NCBI GenBank assembly: GCA_910586645.1 | Contig: CAJUIS010000001.1 | Coordinates: forward strand, 1 to 64,000 | DNA: 64,000 nt | Direction: 5' to 3' | Source: an uncultured Lachnospiraceae bacterium | Lineage (GTDB): Bacteria; Bacillota; Clostridia; Lachnospirales; Lachnospiraceae | Part shown: piece by piece, positions 6,305-14,492 of the stretch | Position numbering within the stretch: position 1 is the stretch's first letter | How the letters are laid out: every line of letters starts with the position of its first letter | Notes under the pieces: model-generated | The model's input: only the letters and a program-made list of their open reading frames with translations | Database searches by the model: none | What the model was told of the DNA's origin: nothing | Program-made: the position numbers and the translations under genes

Positions 6305-8392
6305 ATGAATGTTTACACAACTGACAAGATTCGCAACGTGGTTCTTCTTGGGCACGGAGGCTGCGGAAAGACCAGCCTGGCAGAAGCGATGGCTTATTTA
6401 TCCGGCATTACGACCAGAATGGGAAAAGTAAGCGACGGCAATACAATCAGCGATTTTGACAAAGAAGAGACAAAACGGCTTTTTTCCATCAATACTTCCA
6501 TTGTTCCGATTATCTGGGAAGATACGAAGATCAATATTTTGGATACGCCCGGATATTTTGATTTTGCCGGGGAAGTGGAAGAGGCGGTGTCCGTGGCGGA
6601 CGCTGCGATTATCGTTGTATCGGGCAAAGCTGGAATTGAAGTCGGAACAAAAAAAGCATGGGAGATTTGTGAAAAATATAAGCTTCCAAGAATGGTATTT
6701 GTAACAGATATGGATATTGACGAAGCAAGTTACCGTCAGGTCATTGAAGACCTTCAGGAGCTGTACGGAAAGAAAATCGCTCCGTTCCATCTTCCGATTC
6801 GGGAGAACGGACAGTTTGTCGGATATGTCAACGTCCTGCAGCAGAGAGCGAAACGCTGGACAGACAAAGGCGGCATCGAAAAAGCCGATGTTCCTGATTA
6901 TTCAAGAGAGCATCTTGAGGCATACAGAGAAGCTTTGATGGAAGCCGTTGCCGAAACGAGCGAAGAGTTTATGGACAGGTATTTCGGCGGAGAAGAATTT
7001 TCGGAAGATGAAATCCGCCAGGCGCTCCGCGTGAATGTTGCGGACGGAAGCATCGTCCCGGTACTGATGGGATCGAATATTCTGGCAAGAGGCGTCTATA
7101 CGCTTTTGGTTGACATCGTAAAATACCTTCCTGGCCCGGATAAAAGAACCTGCGCCGGAATCAACGCCAAGACAAATGAAGTTTATCAGGCGGATTATGA
7201 CTTTGCAAAACCAAAATCCGCATATGTTTTCAAAACAATCGTGGATCCTTTCATTGGAAAATATTCTCTGATCAAAGTAAACTCCGGCGTTCTGAAAACA
7301 GACGACATACTGTACAATTACCATCAGGGTTCCGATGAAAAAATCGGCAAGCTCTATGTCATAAGGGGAAATAAGACAGAAGAAGTAAAAGAACTCCATG
7401 CCGGAGACATCGGCGCACTGGCAAAACTGAACAATACGGCCACGACAGACTCGCTTTCCACAAAGGCAAATCCAATCCACTACATCCGGACGAATATGCC
7501 GACGCCTTACACTTATATGCGGTATCAGGCCAAAAATAAGGGCGACGAGGACAAGATTTCCCAGGCGCTCCAGAAACTGATGTCCGAAGATCTTACATTA
7601 AAGAGCGTCAACGACAGCGGAAACAGCCAGACGCTTTTATATGGAATGGGAGAGCAGCACTTAGACGTTGTCGTAAGCAAACTGCTGAATAAATATAAAA
7701 TAGAAGTGGAGCTTTCCAGACCAAAAGTTGCGTTCCGCGAAACAATCCGCAAAAAGTCCGACGTAGAATCCAAATACAAGAAACAGTCCGGCGGACATGG
7801 ACAGTATGGTCATGTTAAAATGACATTTGAGCCTTCCGGAAATCTGGAAGAAGCGTATGTATTTGAGCAGGTTGTCGTAGGAGGCGCTGTGCCGAAGAAT
7901 TACTTCCCGGCCGTAGAAAAAGGCGTACAGGAAGCAGTTCTTAAAGGGCCGCTTGCCGCGTATCCCGTAGTCGGCGTAAAGGCGGTTCTTTACGACGGAT
8001 CTTACCATCCTGTAGATTCTTCGGAAATGGCGTTTAAAACCGCTTCCAGGCAGGCGTTTAAAAAAGGTTTCTTAGAAGCTTCTCCCGTACTGTTAGAGCC
8101 GATCGTTTCTCTGAAAGTCCTTGTTCCGGACGCATATACCGGGGACATTATGGGCGATTTGAATAAACGCCGCGGAAGAGTCCTCGGCATGAACCCGGTC
8201 GAAGGCGGCAAACAGGAAATTATTGCAGACATCCCAAGTATGGAATTATTCGGCTATAACACGGATCTTCGTTCCATGACAGGCGGCGCAGGCGATTTTT
8301 CCTATGAATTTGCAAGATACGAACAGGCTCCGTCCGATATTCAGGAAAAAGAAATCGCAGCAAGGGCAAATAAACTGGATACGCCGGAATAA
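6305..8392 (+). CDS. elongation factor G-like translational GTPase (EF-G-2 type)
   Basis: 695 residues with the whole EF-G domain order: GTP-binding domain, domain II, and the EF-G domains III-V ending in EFARYEQAPSDIQ. It starts behind GGAGG at 6291-6295. The P-loop is GHGGCGKTS (residues 16-24) and G3 is DTPGYFDF (from residue 80), in place of the GHVDHGKT and DTPGHVDF of classical EF-G. The switch I core lacks the usual RGITI. The G4 motif, normally NKxD, is TDMD (134-137). These are features of the EF-G-2 paralogue group rather than the main translocase or of TetM-like protection proteins. It is monocistronic, with its own promoter at 6219-6247. The family has no settled role in Firmicutes. 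Confidence 0.8.
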   Translation: MNVYTTDKIRNVVLLGHGGCGKTSLAEAMAYLSGITTRMGKVSDGNTISDFDKEETKRLFSINTSIVPIIWEDTKINILDTPGYFDFAGEVEEAVSVADAAIIVVSGKAGIEVGTKKAWEICEKYKLPRMVFVTDMDIDEASYRQVIEDLQELYGKKIAPFHLPIRENGQFVGYVNVLQQRAKRWTDKGGIEKADVPDYSREHLEAYREALMEAVAETSEEFMDRYFGGEEFSEDEIRQALRVNVADGSIVPVLMGSNILARGVYTLLVDIVKYLPGPDKRTCAGINAKTNEVYQADYDFAKPKSAYVFKTIVDPFIGKYSLIKVNSGVLKTDDILYNYHQGSDEKIGKLYVIRGNKTEEVKELHAGDIGALAKLNNTATTDSLSTKANPIHYIRTNMPTPYTYMRYQAKNKGDEDKISQALQKLMSEDLTLKSVNDSGNSQTLLYGMGEQHLDVVVSKLLNKYKIEVELSRPKVAFRETIRKKSDVESKYKKQSGGHGQYGHVKMTFEPSGNLEEAYVFEQVVVGGAVPKNYFPAVEKGVQEAVLKGPLAAYPVVGVKAVLYDGSYHPVDSSEMAFKTASRQAFKKGFLEASPVLLEPIVSLKVLVPDAYTGDIMGDLNKRRGRVLGMNPVEGGKQEIIADIPSMELFGYNTDLRSMTGGAGDFSYEFARYEQAPSDIQEKEIAARANKLDTPE

Positions 8393-8481
8393 AGAGCCAG
8401 GAATAATTCACGTTCATGCGCTGCAAACTATTACAGGACGCAATACACTGAAAATCATTTTTTATGAAATGGGGCATTTGT

Positions 8482-9792
8482 ATGAAGAAATGTTTTTCCG
8501 TGCTGTTGATAATAGTTTTGGTAATACAGGAACCGTCCCTTTCAAAAGCAGGCTGTTTTAAACGGGATATGTATCGCAGCAGACAGGCTTATATGCATTA
8601 TGCCATAGAAAAAGCTATAAATTTGAAAGACGTTCAGGAAGAAGATGAATTTCAGATTAAGTATTACTTAAACGGAGGTTCTTTTCCGGCGCAAAATCCA
8701 AAGAGTTACCGCCTGTCCGACTTGCCGGTTGCGTTAAAGCCTCCTGTAAGGGCCGGGTATAACTTTGCCGGATGGTATACAGACAGCGCATTTACAAAAA
8801 AAATCAGCGCAATTGATGAAACGTGCATTCAAAATTACAGTTTGTACGCGAAATGGACAAAGAGAATTGACGGAAGATTCAGCGTTTGGGCGTACTCCTA
8901 TCCAAATTCAAATCTGTCTGTGCGCACTGTAAAAAAGCTCAAAGACTGTTCTTATGATTTTTTAAAAAACGTAAAGATACCGGGAATGCCTTCTACAAGA
9001 GAAGATGACGCCAGAAAAAACAGGATCGCGGATACCAGCCAGTGCCCGCAGGGCATCTGCATTGCGAAAGACTATCTGCTGATTACATCTTACAGCGGAA
9101 GCCGGGACGGAAGCCTTGGTTGCATCTATATCTTTGACAGAGAAAACGGAAGTTATCTTGGGGCTCTCGGCATGAAAGGGGACAGCCATCTGGGAGGAAT
9201 TGCGTTTGACGGGGAAAATGTATGGGTGTGCCATTCTGAAAGAAGGACGCTTGAATGCATTCCCTATCAGTTTATACGGCAGATTGCCGCAATCCGCCCG
9301 CGTTCTGTGGTAGACTGCTCCGCGTTATTTGAAGAATACCATGTTTCAAATACGCCGTCCTGCATTGCCTATTCAGACGGCAGATTGTGGGTCGCGACGC
9401 ACACAAAGCTGCTGAACTCCAGAATGTACTCCTATAAAGTAACGCAAAATGGGCTGCGCCAGACGTCGAGCTGCAAAATTCCGGACAAAGTGCAGGGCAT
9501 TGCATTTGACGACGACGGCAGAGTTTATATCAGTGCTTCTTATGGCAGGACGAAATCTTCTTATCTTAAGGCTTATGAATCCATCGATTTGTTAAACAGC
9601 AGACCAAATAAGCCGATGGCAAGAGTTGAAATGCCTCCCTGTTCAGAAGAAATTGCCCTGGCAGGAGAGGAAATCTATATTCTGTTCGAATCAGCCGGAG
9701 AAAAGTATTTTGAAGGGACGGACGGAAAAGGAACAAGCCTTTCTCCTATTGACGAAGTGCTTGTATTGTCAAAAGAATCTATTTTTCAATAA
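8482..9792 (+). CDS. secreted protein with InlB-type B repeat and propeller-like C-terminus
   Basis: Start at 8482 (MKKCFSVLLIIVLV) with GGGG seven bases upstream; an ATG at 8464 has no ribosome site. A signal peptide (about residues 1-24) ends near SLSKAG. About residues 55-115 form an InlB B-repeat/Flg_new module (YYLNGGSFP, RAGYNFAGWYTD, YSLYAKWT), found in surface proteins of Firmicutes. The remaining ~300 residues contain repeated strand motifs such as GGIAFDGENVWV, SDGRLWVATHT and QGIAFDDDGRVYISA, which suggest a beta-propeller. There is no sortase motif or anchor, so it is probably released or non-covalently attached. A strong terminator follows. Confidence 0.65.
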   Translation: MKKCFSVLLIIVLVIQEPSLSKAGCFKRDMYRSRQAYMHYAIEKAINLKDVQEEDEFQIKYYLNGGSFPAQNPKSYRLSDLPVALKPPVRAGYNFAGWYTDSAFTKKISAIDETCIQNYSLYAKWTKRIDGRFSVWAYSYPNSNLSVRTVKKLKDCSYDFLKNVKIPGMPSTREDDARKNRIADTSQCPQGICIAKDYLLITSYSGSRDGSLGCIYIFDRENGSYLGALGMKGDSHLGGIAFDGENVWVCHSERRTLECIPYQFIRQIAAIRPRSVVDCSALFEEYHVSNTPSCIAYSDGRLWVATHTKLLNSRMYSYKVTQNGLRQTSSCKIPDKVQGIAFDDDGRVYISASYGRTKSSYLKAYESIDLLNSRPNKPMARVEMPPCSEEIALAGEEIYILFESAGEKYFEGTDGKGTSLSPIDEVLVLSKESIFQ

Positions 9793-9800
9793 GTAGTTTC

Positions 9801-9838
9801 ACTGCAGCATAATCTATTTTGTTATGCTGCAGTTTTTA
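9801..9838 (+). terminator. rho-independent terminator
   Basis: A 12-bp stem, ACTGCAGCATAA (9801-9812) with TTATGCTGCAGT (9822-9833), followed by TTTTAT, just after the stop at 9792. Confidence 0.85.
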
Positions 9839-9848
9839 TACGCGATAT

Positions 9849-9862
9849 TGAAAACGATTTCA
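9849..9862 (+). promoter_or_regulatory. cre-like / LacI-family operator, distal site
   Basis: TGAAAACGATTTCA matches the catabolite-response consensus TGWAANCGNTNWCA at every position and has the CG-centred symmetry of LacI-family operators. It lies upstream of the sucrose-locus promoter. It could be bound by CcpA or by the LacI-type regulator encoded at 12813. Confidence 0.65.
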
Positions 9863-9907
9863 TTGTTTTGCATAAAAAAGAGAATGAAAAAATATGTAAA
9901 CTGCCAA

Positions 9908-9936
9908 TTTACATACGTTAATATTTGAATTAGTAT
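9908..9936 (+). promoter_or_regulatory. candidate promoter of the sucrose locus
   Basis: TTTACA (9908-9913), 17 bases, then TAGTAT (9931-9936); an overlapping TATAAA at 9934 is an alternative -10. It lies between the two operator-like sites. Confidence 0.4.
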
Positions 9937-9947
9937 AAAAATATATT

Positions 9948-9961
9948 AGAAATCGATATCA
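9948..9961 (+). promoter_or_regulatory. cre-like / LacI-family operator, proximal site
   Basis: AGAAATCGATATCA fits TGWAANCGNTNWCA at 13 of 14 positions. It sits just downstream of the predicted transcription start and 99 bp from the distal site. Two such sites could allow looping or roadblock repression. Confidence 0.55.
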
Positions 9962-9984
9962 CAAACATGAATTGGAGGAACAAC

Positions 9985-10956
9985 ATGAAACAATATGACG
10001 TGACGGCGCTTGGAGAATTGCTGATTGATTTTACAGAATATGGAATAAGCGGGCAGAAAAATCCTGTCCTGGAGGCAAATCCCGGAGGAGCGCCCTGCAA
10101 TGTGCTTGCAATGCTTGGAAAATTAGGAAAGAAAACGGCGTTTATCGGAAAAGTTGGAACGGATATGTTTGGGGATCAGCTTGAAAACGCCATAAAAGAG
10201 ATGGGCATCGACGCCAGAGGTCTGAAACGGGATGAAAAAGTCCATACCACGCTGGCATTTGTACACCGAAAAGCGGATGGAGATCGGGAATTTTCTTTCT
10301 GCAGGAACCCGGGAGCGGACGTAATGCTGAATGAATCAGATTTAGAGGAAGATCTTTTGAGAAGCTGCCGCATTTTTCATTTCGGATCGCTTTCCCTGAC
10401 GCACGAAATCTGCAGGACGGCAACAAAAAAGGCAATTATAACGGCAAAAGAAAGCGGCGCGCTGATTTCTTTTGATCCAAATTTAAGAGAGCCTCTCTGG
10501 GAAAGTCTTGAAACTGCCAGAGAACAGATTTTATTTGGGCTTTCCAATTGCCAGATTTTAAAAATATCAGACAACGAACTGCAGTGGCTGACCGGGGAAG
10601 AAGATTTTGACTGCGGAATTGCAGCGCTGAAACAGCAGTTTGACATTCCGTTGATCTGTCTGTCTATGGGAAAAGACGGAAGCCGCGCGTATACGAAAGA
10701 GTTTTGCGCAGAATACCCGGCTTATGTAAGAACTGACGCGGCGGACACTACAGGCGCCGGAGATACCTTCTGCGCCTGTATTTTAAATTATATAACGGAG
10801 CGCGGATGGAAGGAATATTCCAAAGAGGAGCTTACGGAGATGCTTCAGTTTTCCAATGCCGCGGCGTCCGTAATCACAACGAGAAAAGGCGCGCTTCGCG
10901 TAATGCCGGACAGAAGTGAAATTGAAGCTGTTATAAAAGAAAGTGAAAACAGGTGA
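9985..10956 (+). CDS. scrK: fructokinase (PfkB family)
   Basis: Start at ATG 9985 (MKQYDVTALGELLIDF) behind GGAGG. The 323-residue protein shows the ribokinase/PfkB signatures: N-terminal GELLIDF, ANPGGAPCNV for sugar binding, and the C-terminal DTTGAGDTF with the catalytic Asp and anion hole. It phosphorylates a sugar, most likely the fructose released from sucrose, in the cytosol. The substrate is inferred from the amylosucrase gene four bases downstream and the LacI-type regulator after it. Other PfkB sugar or nucleoside kinases share the fold, so fructose specificity is likely rather than proven. Confidence 0.8.
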   Translation: MKQYDVTALGELLIDFTEYGISGQKNPVLEANPGGAPCNVLAMLGKLGKKTAFIGKVGTDMFGDQLENAIKEMGIDARGLKRDEKVHTTLAFVHRKADGDREFSFCRNPGADVMLNESDLEEDLLRSCRIFHFGSLSLTHEICRTATKKAIITAKESGALISFDPNLREPLWESLETAREQILFGLSNCQILKISDNELQWLTGEEDFDCGIAALKQQFDIPLICLSMGKDGSRAYTKEFCAEYPAYVRTDAADTTGAGDTFCACILNYITERGWKEYSKEELTEMLQFSNAAASVITTRKGALRVMPDRSEIEAVIKESENR

Positions 10957-10960
10957 ACAG

Positions 10961-12811
10961 ATGAAAGAAAAAAATGAAATTTTTTTAAAAAGGCTGCAGA
11001 AACATCACGATGAGCTTAGATGGCTTTATATGGAATTATATGAAAACGATTCTATGTTTGCCGAGCTGTGCAGTAAAATGTATGACTTTTTCGCAGAACG
11101 GAAAAAAGATCTGAAAGATCTGGATGAAAAAAGAGAAGCCGATCCGGACTGGTACAAGCAGAACCATCTGCTTGGCATGATGTTTTATATTGACAATTTT
11201 GCAGGAACTATGAAAGGCGTGGAAAAAAAGCTGAGTTATATCACGCAGTGCAATGTCAATTACATTCATCTGATGCCTTTTTTAAAGACGCCAAAAGAAC
11301 GATCGGACGGCGGATATGCTGTTTCAGATTTCAGAAGCGTACAAGATGAGCTTGGGTCAATGGAAGATCTGTCCCATCTGACGTTTGCCTGCCATCAAAA
11401 GGACATCTGCGTCTGTATGGATTTTGTAATGAACCATACGTCAGAAGAGCACGAATGGGCAAAAAAAGCAAGAGCGGGAAGCGGAGAATACATGAGCCGG
11501 TATTTTTTCTTTCAGGACGACGCCATTCCTTCCCAATATGAAAAAACAGTTCCCCAGGTATTTCCGACAACGGCTCCCGGCAATTTCACCTGGCTTCCCG
11601 ACGCGGGTCATTTCGTAATGACAAGTTTCTATCCGTACCAGTGGGATTTGAACTATAAAAATCCCCGGGTTTTCAATGAAATGATGTACAATTTCCTGTT
11701 CTTAGCAAACAAAGGCATTGACATTGTGCGTCTGGACGCCGTACCCTATATTTGGAAAGAATTAAACACACAGTGCAGAAACCTTCCAAAAGTGCACACG
11801 CTTGTACGCATGATGCGCATCATTTCAGAAATCGTCTGCCCGGGCGTCCTGCTTCTGGGGGAAGTTGTAATGGAACCGGAAAAAGTCACTCCTTATTTTG
11901 GAACAGTGGAAAAACCAGAATGCCATATGCTCTATAATGTAACGACAATGGCGACAACCTGGCATACTGTAGCGACAAGGGATGTGCGCCTCTTGAAAAA
12001 ACAGCTTGATACACTGCATACTCTGCCGAAGGAATACATATTTTTAAATTACCTCCGCTGCCATGACGACATTGGGTGGGGGCTGGACTATGGCGCTTTA
12101 TTGGCAGATGGAATGAAAGAACGTTCCCATAAAAAGTATCTGAATGACTTTTTCCTGGGATATGCGGGTGAAAGCGCAAGCCGCGGCGAACTCTACAATG
12201 CGGATCCCATAAGCGGAGACGCAAGATTCTGCGGTACGACAGCTTCCATGTGCGGAATTGAAAAAGCCGGCTTTGAAAAAGACAACGAAGCAATGGAGAA
12301 AGCCATCCGGCTGGATGTGATGCTGCACGCCTATATGTTTATGCAGTCCGGCATTCCGGTGATTTACAGCGGAGACGAAATCGGTCAGGTCAATGATTAT
12401 TCTTATAAAGAAAATCCTCAGAAGGCAGAAGATTCCAGATATATCCATCGCGGGCCGATGCGCTGGGAGCTTTCGGAAAACCGTTTCCAAAAAGACACGG
12501 TAGAAGGAAAAATTTTTCAGGCTCTTAAGAAGCTTGAACAAATCCGAAAGTCAAAAAAACCGTTTGTATCCTATGCGGATACCTGGACGGCCGAGACAAA
12601 TGACAGCTCCGTTCTTTGCATTGGAAGATATCTGGAAGGAGAAAAAATCATCGGATTGTTTAATTTCAGTGAATTTGACAAAACAGTGCATTTTGAGGAA
12701 GACAACGGCGTTTACACAGATTTGATGACCCAAAAAAAACGAACCCTGGATGAAGTAAATCTTCCGGGATATGGATTTTTCTATTTGGAAAAGGAAATAA
12801 AGGAGCCATAA
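10961..12811 (+). CDS. amylosucrase / GH13_4-type sucrose-splitting enzyme
   Basis: Start at ATG 10961, four bases after the fructokinase stop, with AGGTGA as ribosome site. The 616-residue length fits GH13 subfamily 4. It has the N-terminal helical domain, then the (beta/alpha)8 barrel: YIHLMPFL, MDFVMNHTSEEH, the nucleophile Asp in IVRLDAVPYIWKE (near residue 262), the acid/base Glu in LLGEVVMEP (near 300) and the transition-state Asp in RCHDDIGW (near 368). A C-terminal beta domain follows. Members turn sucrose into fructose plus either an alpha-1,4-glucan (amylosucrase) or free glucose (sucrose hydrolase). The sequence alone does not settle which. No signal peptide, so it acts on imported sucrose, with ScrK taking the fructose. 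Confidence 0.8.
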   Translation: MKEKNEIFLKRLQKHHDELRWLYMELYENDSMFAELCSKMYDFFAERKKDLKDLDEKREADPDWYKQNHLLGMMFYIDNFAGTMKGVEKKLSYITQCNVNYIHLMPFLKTPKERSDGGYAVSDFRSVQDELGSMEDLSHLTFACHQKDICVCMDFVMNHTSEEHEWAKKARAGSGEYMSRYFFFQDDAIPSQYEKTVPQVFPTTAPGNFTWLPDAGHFVMTSFYPYQWDLNYKNPRVFNEMMYNFLFLANKGIDIVRLDAVPYIWKELNTQCRNLPKVHTLVRMMRIISEIVCPGVLLLGEVVMEPEKVTPYFGTVEKPECHMLYNVTTMATTWHTVATRDVRLLKKQLDTLHTLPKEYIFLNYLRCHDDIGWGLDYGALLADGMKERSHKKYLNDFFLGYAGESASRGELYNADPISGDARFCGTTASMCGIEKAGFEKDNEAMEKAIRLDVMLHAYMFMQSGIPVIYSGDEIGQVNDYSYKENPQKAEDSRYIHRGPMRWELSENRFQKDTVEGKIFQALKKLEQIRKSKKPFVSYADTWTAETNDSSVLCIGRYLEGEKIIGLFNFSEFDKTVHFEEDNGVYTDLMTQKKRTLDEVNLPGYGFFYLEKEIKEP

Positions 12812-12812
12812 A

Positions 12813-13781
12813 ATGAACGTGTCAGAAATCGCAAAGCTTGCGGGCGTATCCTGTGCGGCAGTGTCCCGTTATTTTAACAATGGCTGCATTTCAGAAGAAA
12901 AGCGCCGAGCAATACAAAAAGCCGTAGAAGAAACCGGATACCGTCCGTCTTTGCAGGCGCAGACGCTTCGTACTAAAAAAACGAAGATGATCGGCGTAAT
13001 TGCGCCAAAAATGGCGTCGGATTCTATCGGAAGAGTTATAGAGGGAATTTTATCTGTAACAGAACAAAGTGAATATCAGACGCTTCTTGCCGTCACGCAG
13101 AACAATGCGAAAAAAGAATTGGAATATCTGTCTGCATTCCGCGAAAAACAGGTGGACGGCCTGATTCTGATTGCCACTGTGTTTACAGCGGAACATAAAC
13201 GTATGTTAAAAAGCCTGACCGTCCCGCTTGTCATTGTCGGACAGCAGATGAACGGTCAGTGCTGCGTTTTTCACGATGATTATCATGCCGCTTATGACCT
13301 CACAAAGCATGTATTGGAAAAAGGACGGAAAAACCTTGGGTATATCGGCGCCACACGGCAGGACAAAGCAGTGGGCGCCGAGCGTTACCGAGGTTTTTGC
13401 GATGCGGTGCGCAGCATGGGGTATGAATCTCTGACTCAAAATTATGTAACCGCCGATTTTACCGTTTCTTCCGGCTATGAAAAAGCAAAAGAACTTCTGC
13501 GCAGACATCCGGAGCTGGACGGGATTGTCTGTGCGGCGGACAGTATGGCGGCAGGCGCAAGGAAATATTTATTTGAACAGGGCATTGCTGTGCCGGATCA
13601 GATTCTTCTGGCCGGACATGATGATTCCGATATTGTAAAAGTAACGGCTCCCCCGCTTGTCACCGTTCATTTTTCCTATGAAAAAAGCGGAGAAACAGCG
13701 GCGCGTATGCTGATGGAAATGATTGCATCCAAAAAAACGCTTCCGCAGGAAGTAAAACTGGGATACTGCATTACCGAATAA
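12813..13781 (+). CDS. scrR: LacI-family transcriptional regulator of the sucrose locus
   Basis: The ATG lies one base after the stop of the amylosucrase gene. The helix-turn-helix is NVSEIAKLAGVSCAAVSRYF at the N-terminus, then the hinge (GYRPSLQAQTLRTKKTKMIG) and a periplasmic-binding-protein-like ligand domain with DGIVCAADSMAAGA and LAGHDDSDI. It is 322 residues, the normal LacI size. It most likely binds the two CG-centred operators at 9849 and 9948 and represses its own operon in the absence of sucrose or a derivative. The inducer is inferred. The gene name is by context with ScrK. Confidence 0.8.
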   Translation: MNVSEIAKLAGVSCAAVSRYFNNGCISEEKRRAIQKAVEETGYRPSLQAQTLRTKKTKMIGVIAPKMASDSIGRVIEGILSVTEQSEYQTLLAVTQNNAKKELEYLSAFREKQVDGLILIATVFTAEHKRMLKSLTVPLVIVGQQMNGQCCVFHDDYHAAYDLTKHVLEKGRKNLGYIGATRQDKAVGAERYRGFCDAVRSMGYESLTQNYVTADFTVSSGYEKAKELLRRHPELDGIVCAADSMAAGARKYLFEQGIAVPDQILLAGHDDSDIVKVTAPPLVTVHFSYEKSGETAARMLMEMIASKKTLPQEVKLGYCITE

Positions 13782-13795
13782 TGGAAGATTAGGCA

Positions 13796-13826
13796 TTGAT
13801 TTTACCCCCCCCCGGTATGATATAGT
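13796..13826 (+). promoter_or_regulatory. promoter with a C9 tract in the spacer, upstream of the Cys-rich lipoprotein gene
   Basis: TTGATT (13796-13801) and an extended -10, TGATATAGT (13818-13826), are separated by 19 bases that contain nine consecutive C (13805-13813). An alternative -10, TATGAT (13816-13821), gives a 14-base spacer. Because the homopolymer lies inside the spacer, a change in its length would change promoter strength. Confidence 0.5.
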
Positions 13827-13864
13827 GATAGGGTCAAAATTATTTCTTACAAGGGGGAAAAACA

Positions 13865-14491
13865 ATGAAAAACATATTAAACAAAGCCAAACGAAGCTTA
13901 AATGAGAAATCAAAAGCTGAGCAGACGTTTCTTTTGATTCTTTTGTGCGTTGGTTTCTTTGGGTTATTCTGCCTGACAGGCTGCGGGGGAAAATCATGCG
14001 AAACAATAAAATGCAGCAGCGGTTCCAATGAATTTATTGACGTAAAAGGATGTTCGATTCCTGGCTGCGGAGGATGCCTAACTTCCGGAAAAGGCTGCGA
14101 CAGCTGTCTTTGGGCGCAGTCATGCAAGTATGTTTCCGGAAAAGCTTCCGATGTTTCCGAAGAAGATTTTGCTTTTTACGATGACATGGATAACATGGAA
14201 GATACCGAAGAGGTAAGCGAATATGCGGATAGCACTTCCATGCGGGGCTGCGACATCCGCTATTATGGGGACGGATGCCTGGGATGCGCGCAAAATGAAA
14301 AATCCTGTTATGCAGGATATATAGATTCAGAATCAGGCGATGAATATGCAAAAGGCGTGTTCTATGGAAATTCCGACAACGAAGAAAAACTGATTGGCTT
14401 TACAAGCGAAGGCTGTGCCGGCTGCGTTGGTTCTGACAGGCTTGCATATCTTACAATGTATTTGCTTGAAGAAGAAGCGGAGCTGAACTGA
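13865..14491 (+). CDS. cysteine-rich lipoprotein with four CxxC motifs
   Basis: Behind AAGGGGG. The 208-residue product has a basic N-terminus, one hydrophobic segment (about residues 22-41) and a lipobox LTGC, so it is a lipoprotein on the outer face of the membrane. The mature part carries 14 further Cys, many as Gly-Cys, including four CxxC pairs (CGGC, CDSC, CLGC, CAGC), separated by an acidic linker (EEDFAFYDDMDNMEDTEE). The spacing suggests metal, iron-sulfur or redox chemistry, but I recognise no known family. It is followed one base later by an Lgt-like gene, so the two are co-transcribed and probably functionally linked. Confidence 0.7.
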   Translation: MKNILNKAKRSLNEKSKAEQTFLLILLCVGFFGLFCLTGCGGKSCETIKCSSGSNEFIDVKGCSIPGCGGCLTSGKGCDSCLWAQSCKYVSGKASDVSEEDFAFYDDMDNMEDTEEVSEYADSTSMRGCDIRYYGDGCLGCAQNEKSCYAGYIDSESGDEYAKGVFYGNSDNEEKLIGFTSEGCAGCVGSDRLAYLTMYLLEEEAELN

Positions 14492-14492
14492 T

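Noticed and set aside
6305..8392. Tetracycline ribosomal-protection protein (TetM-like)
   Set aside because: P-loop, G3 and overall length fit the EF-G-2 group better; TetM-typical C-terminal features are not seen.
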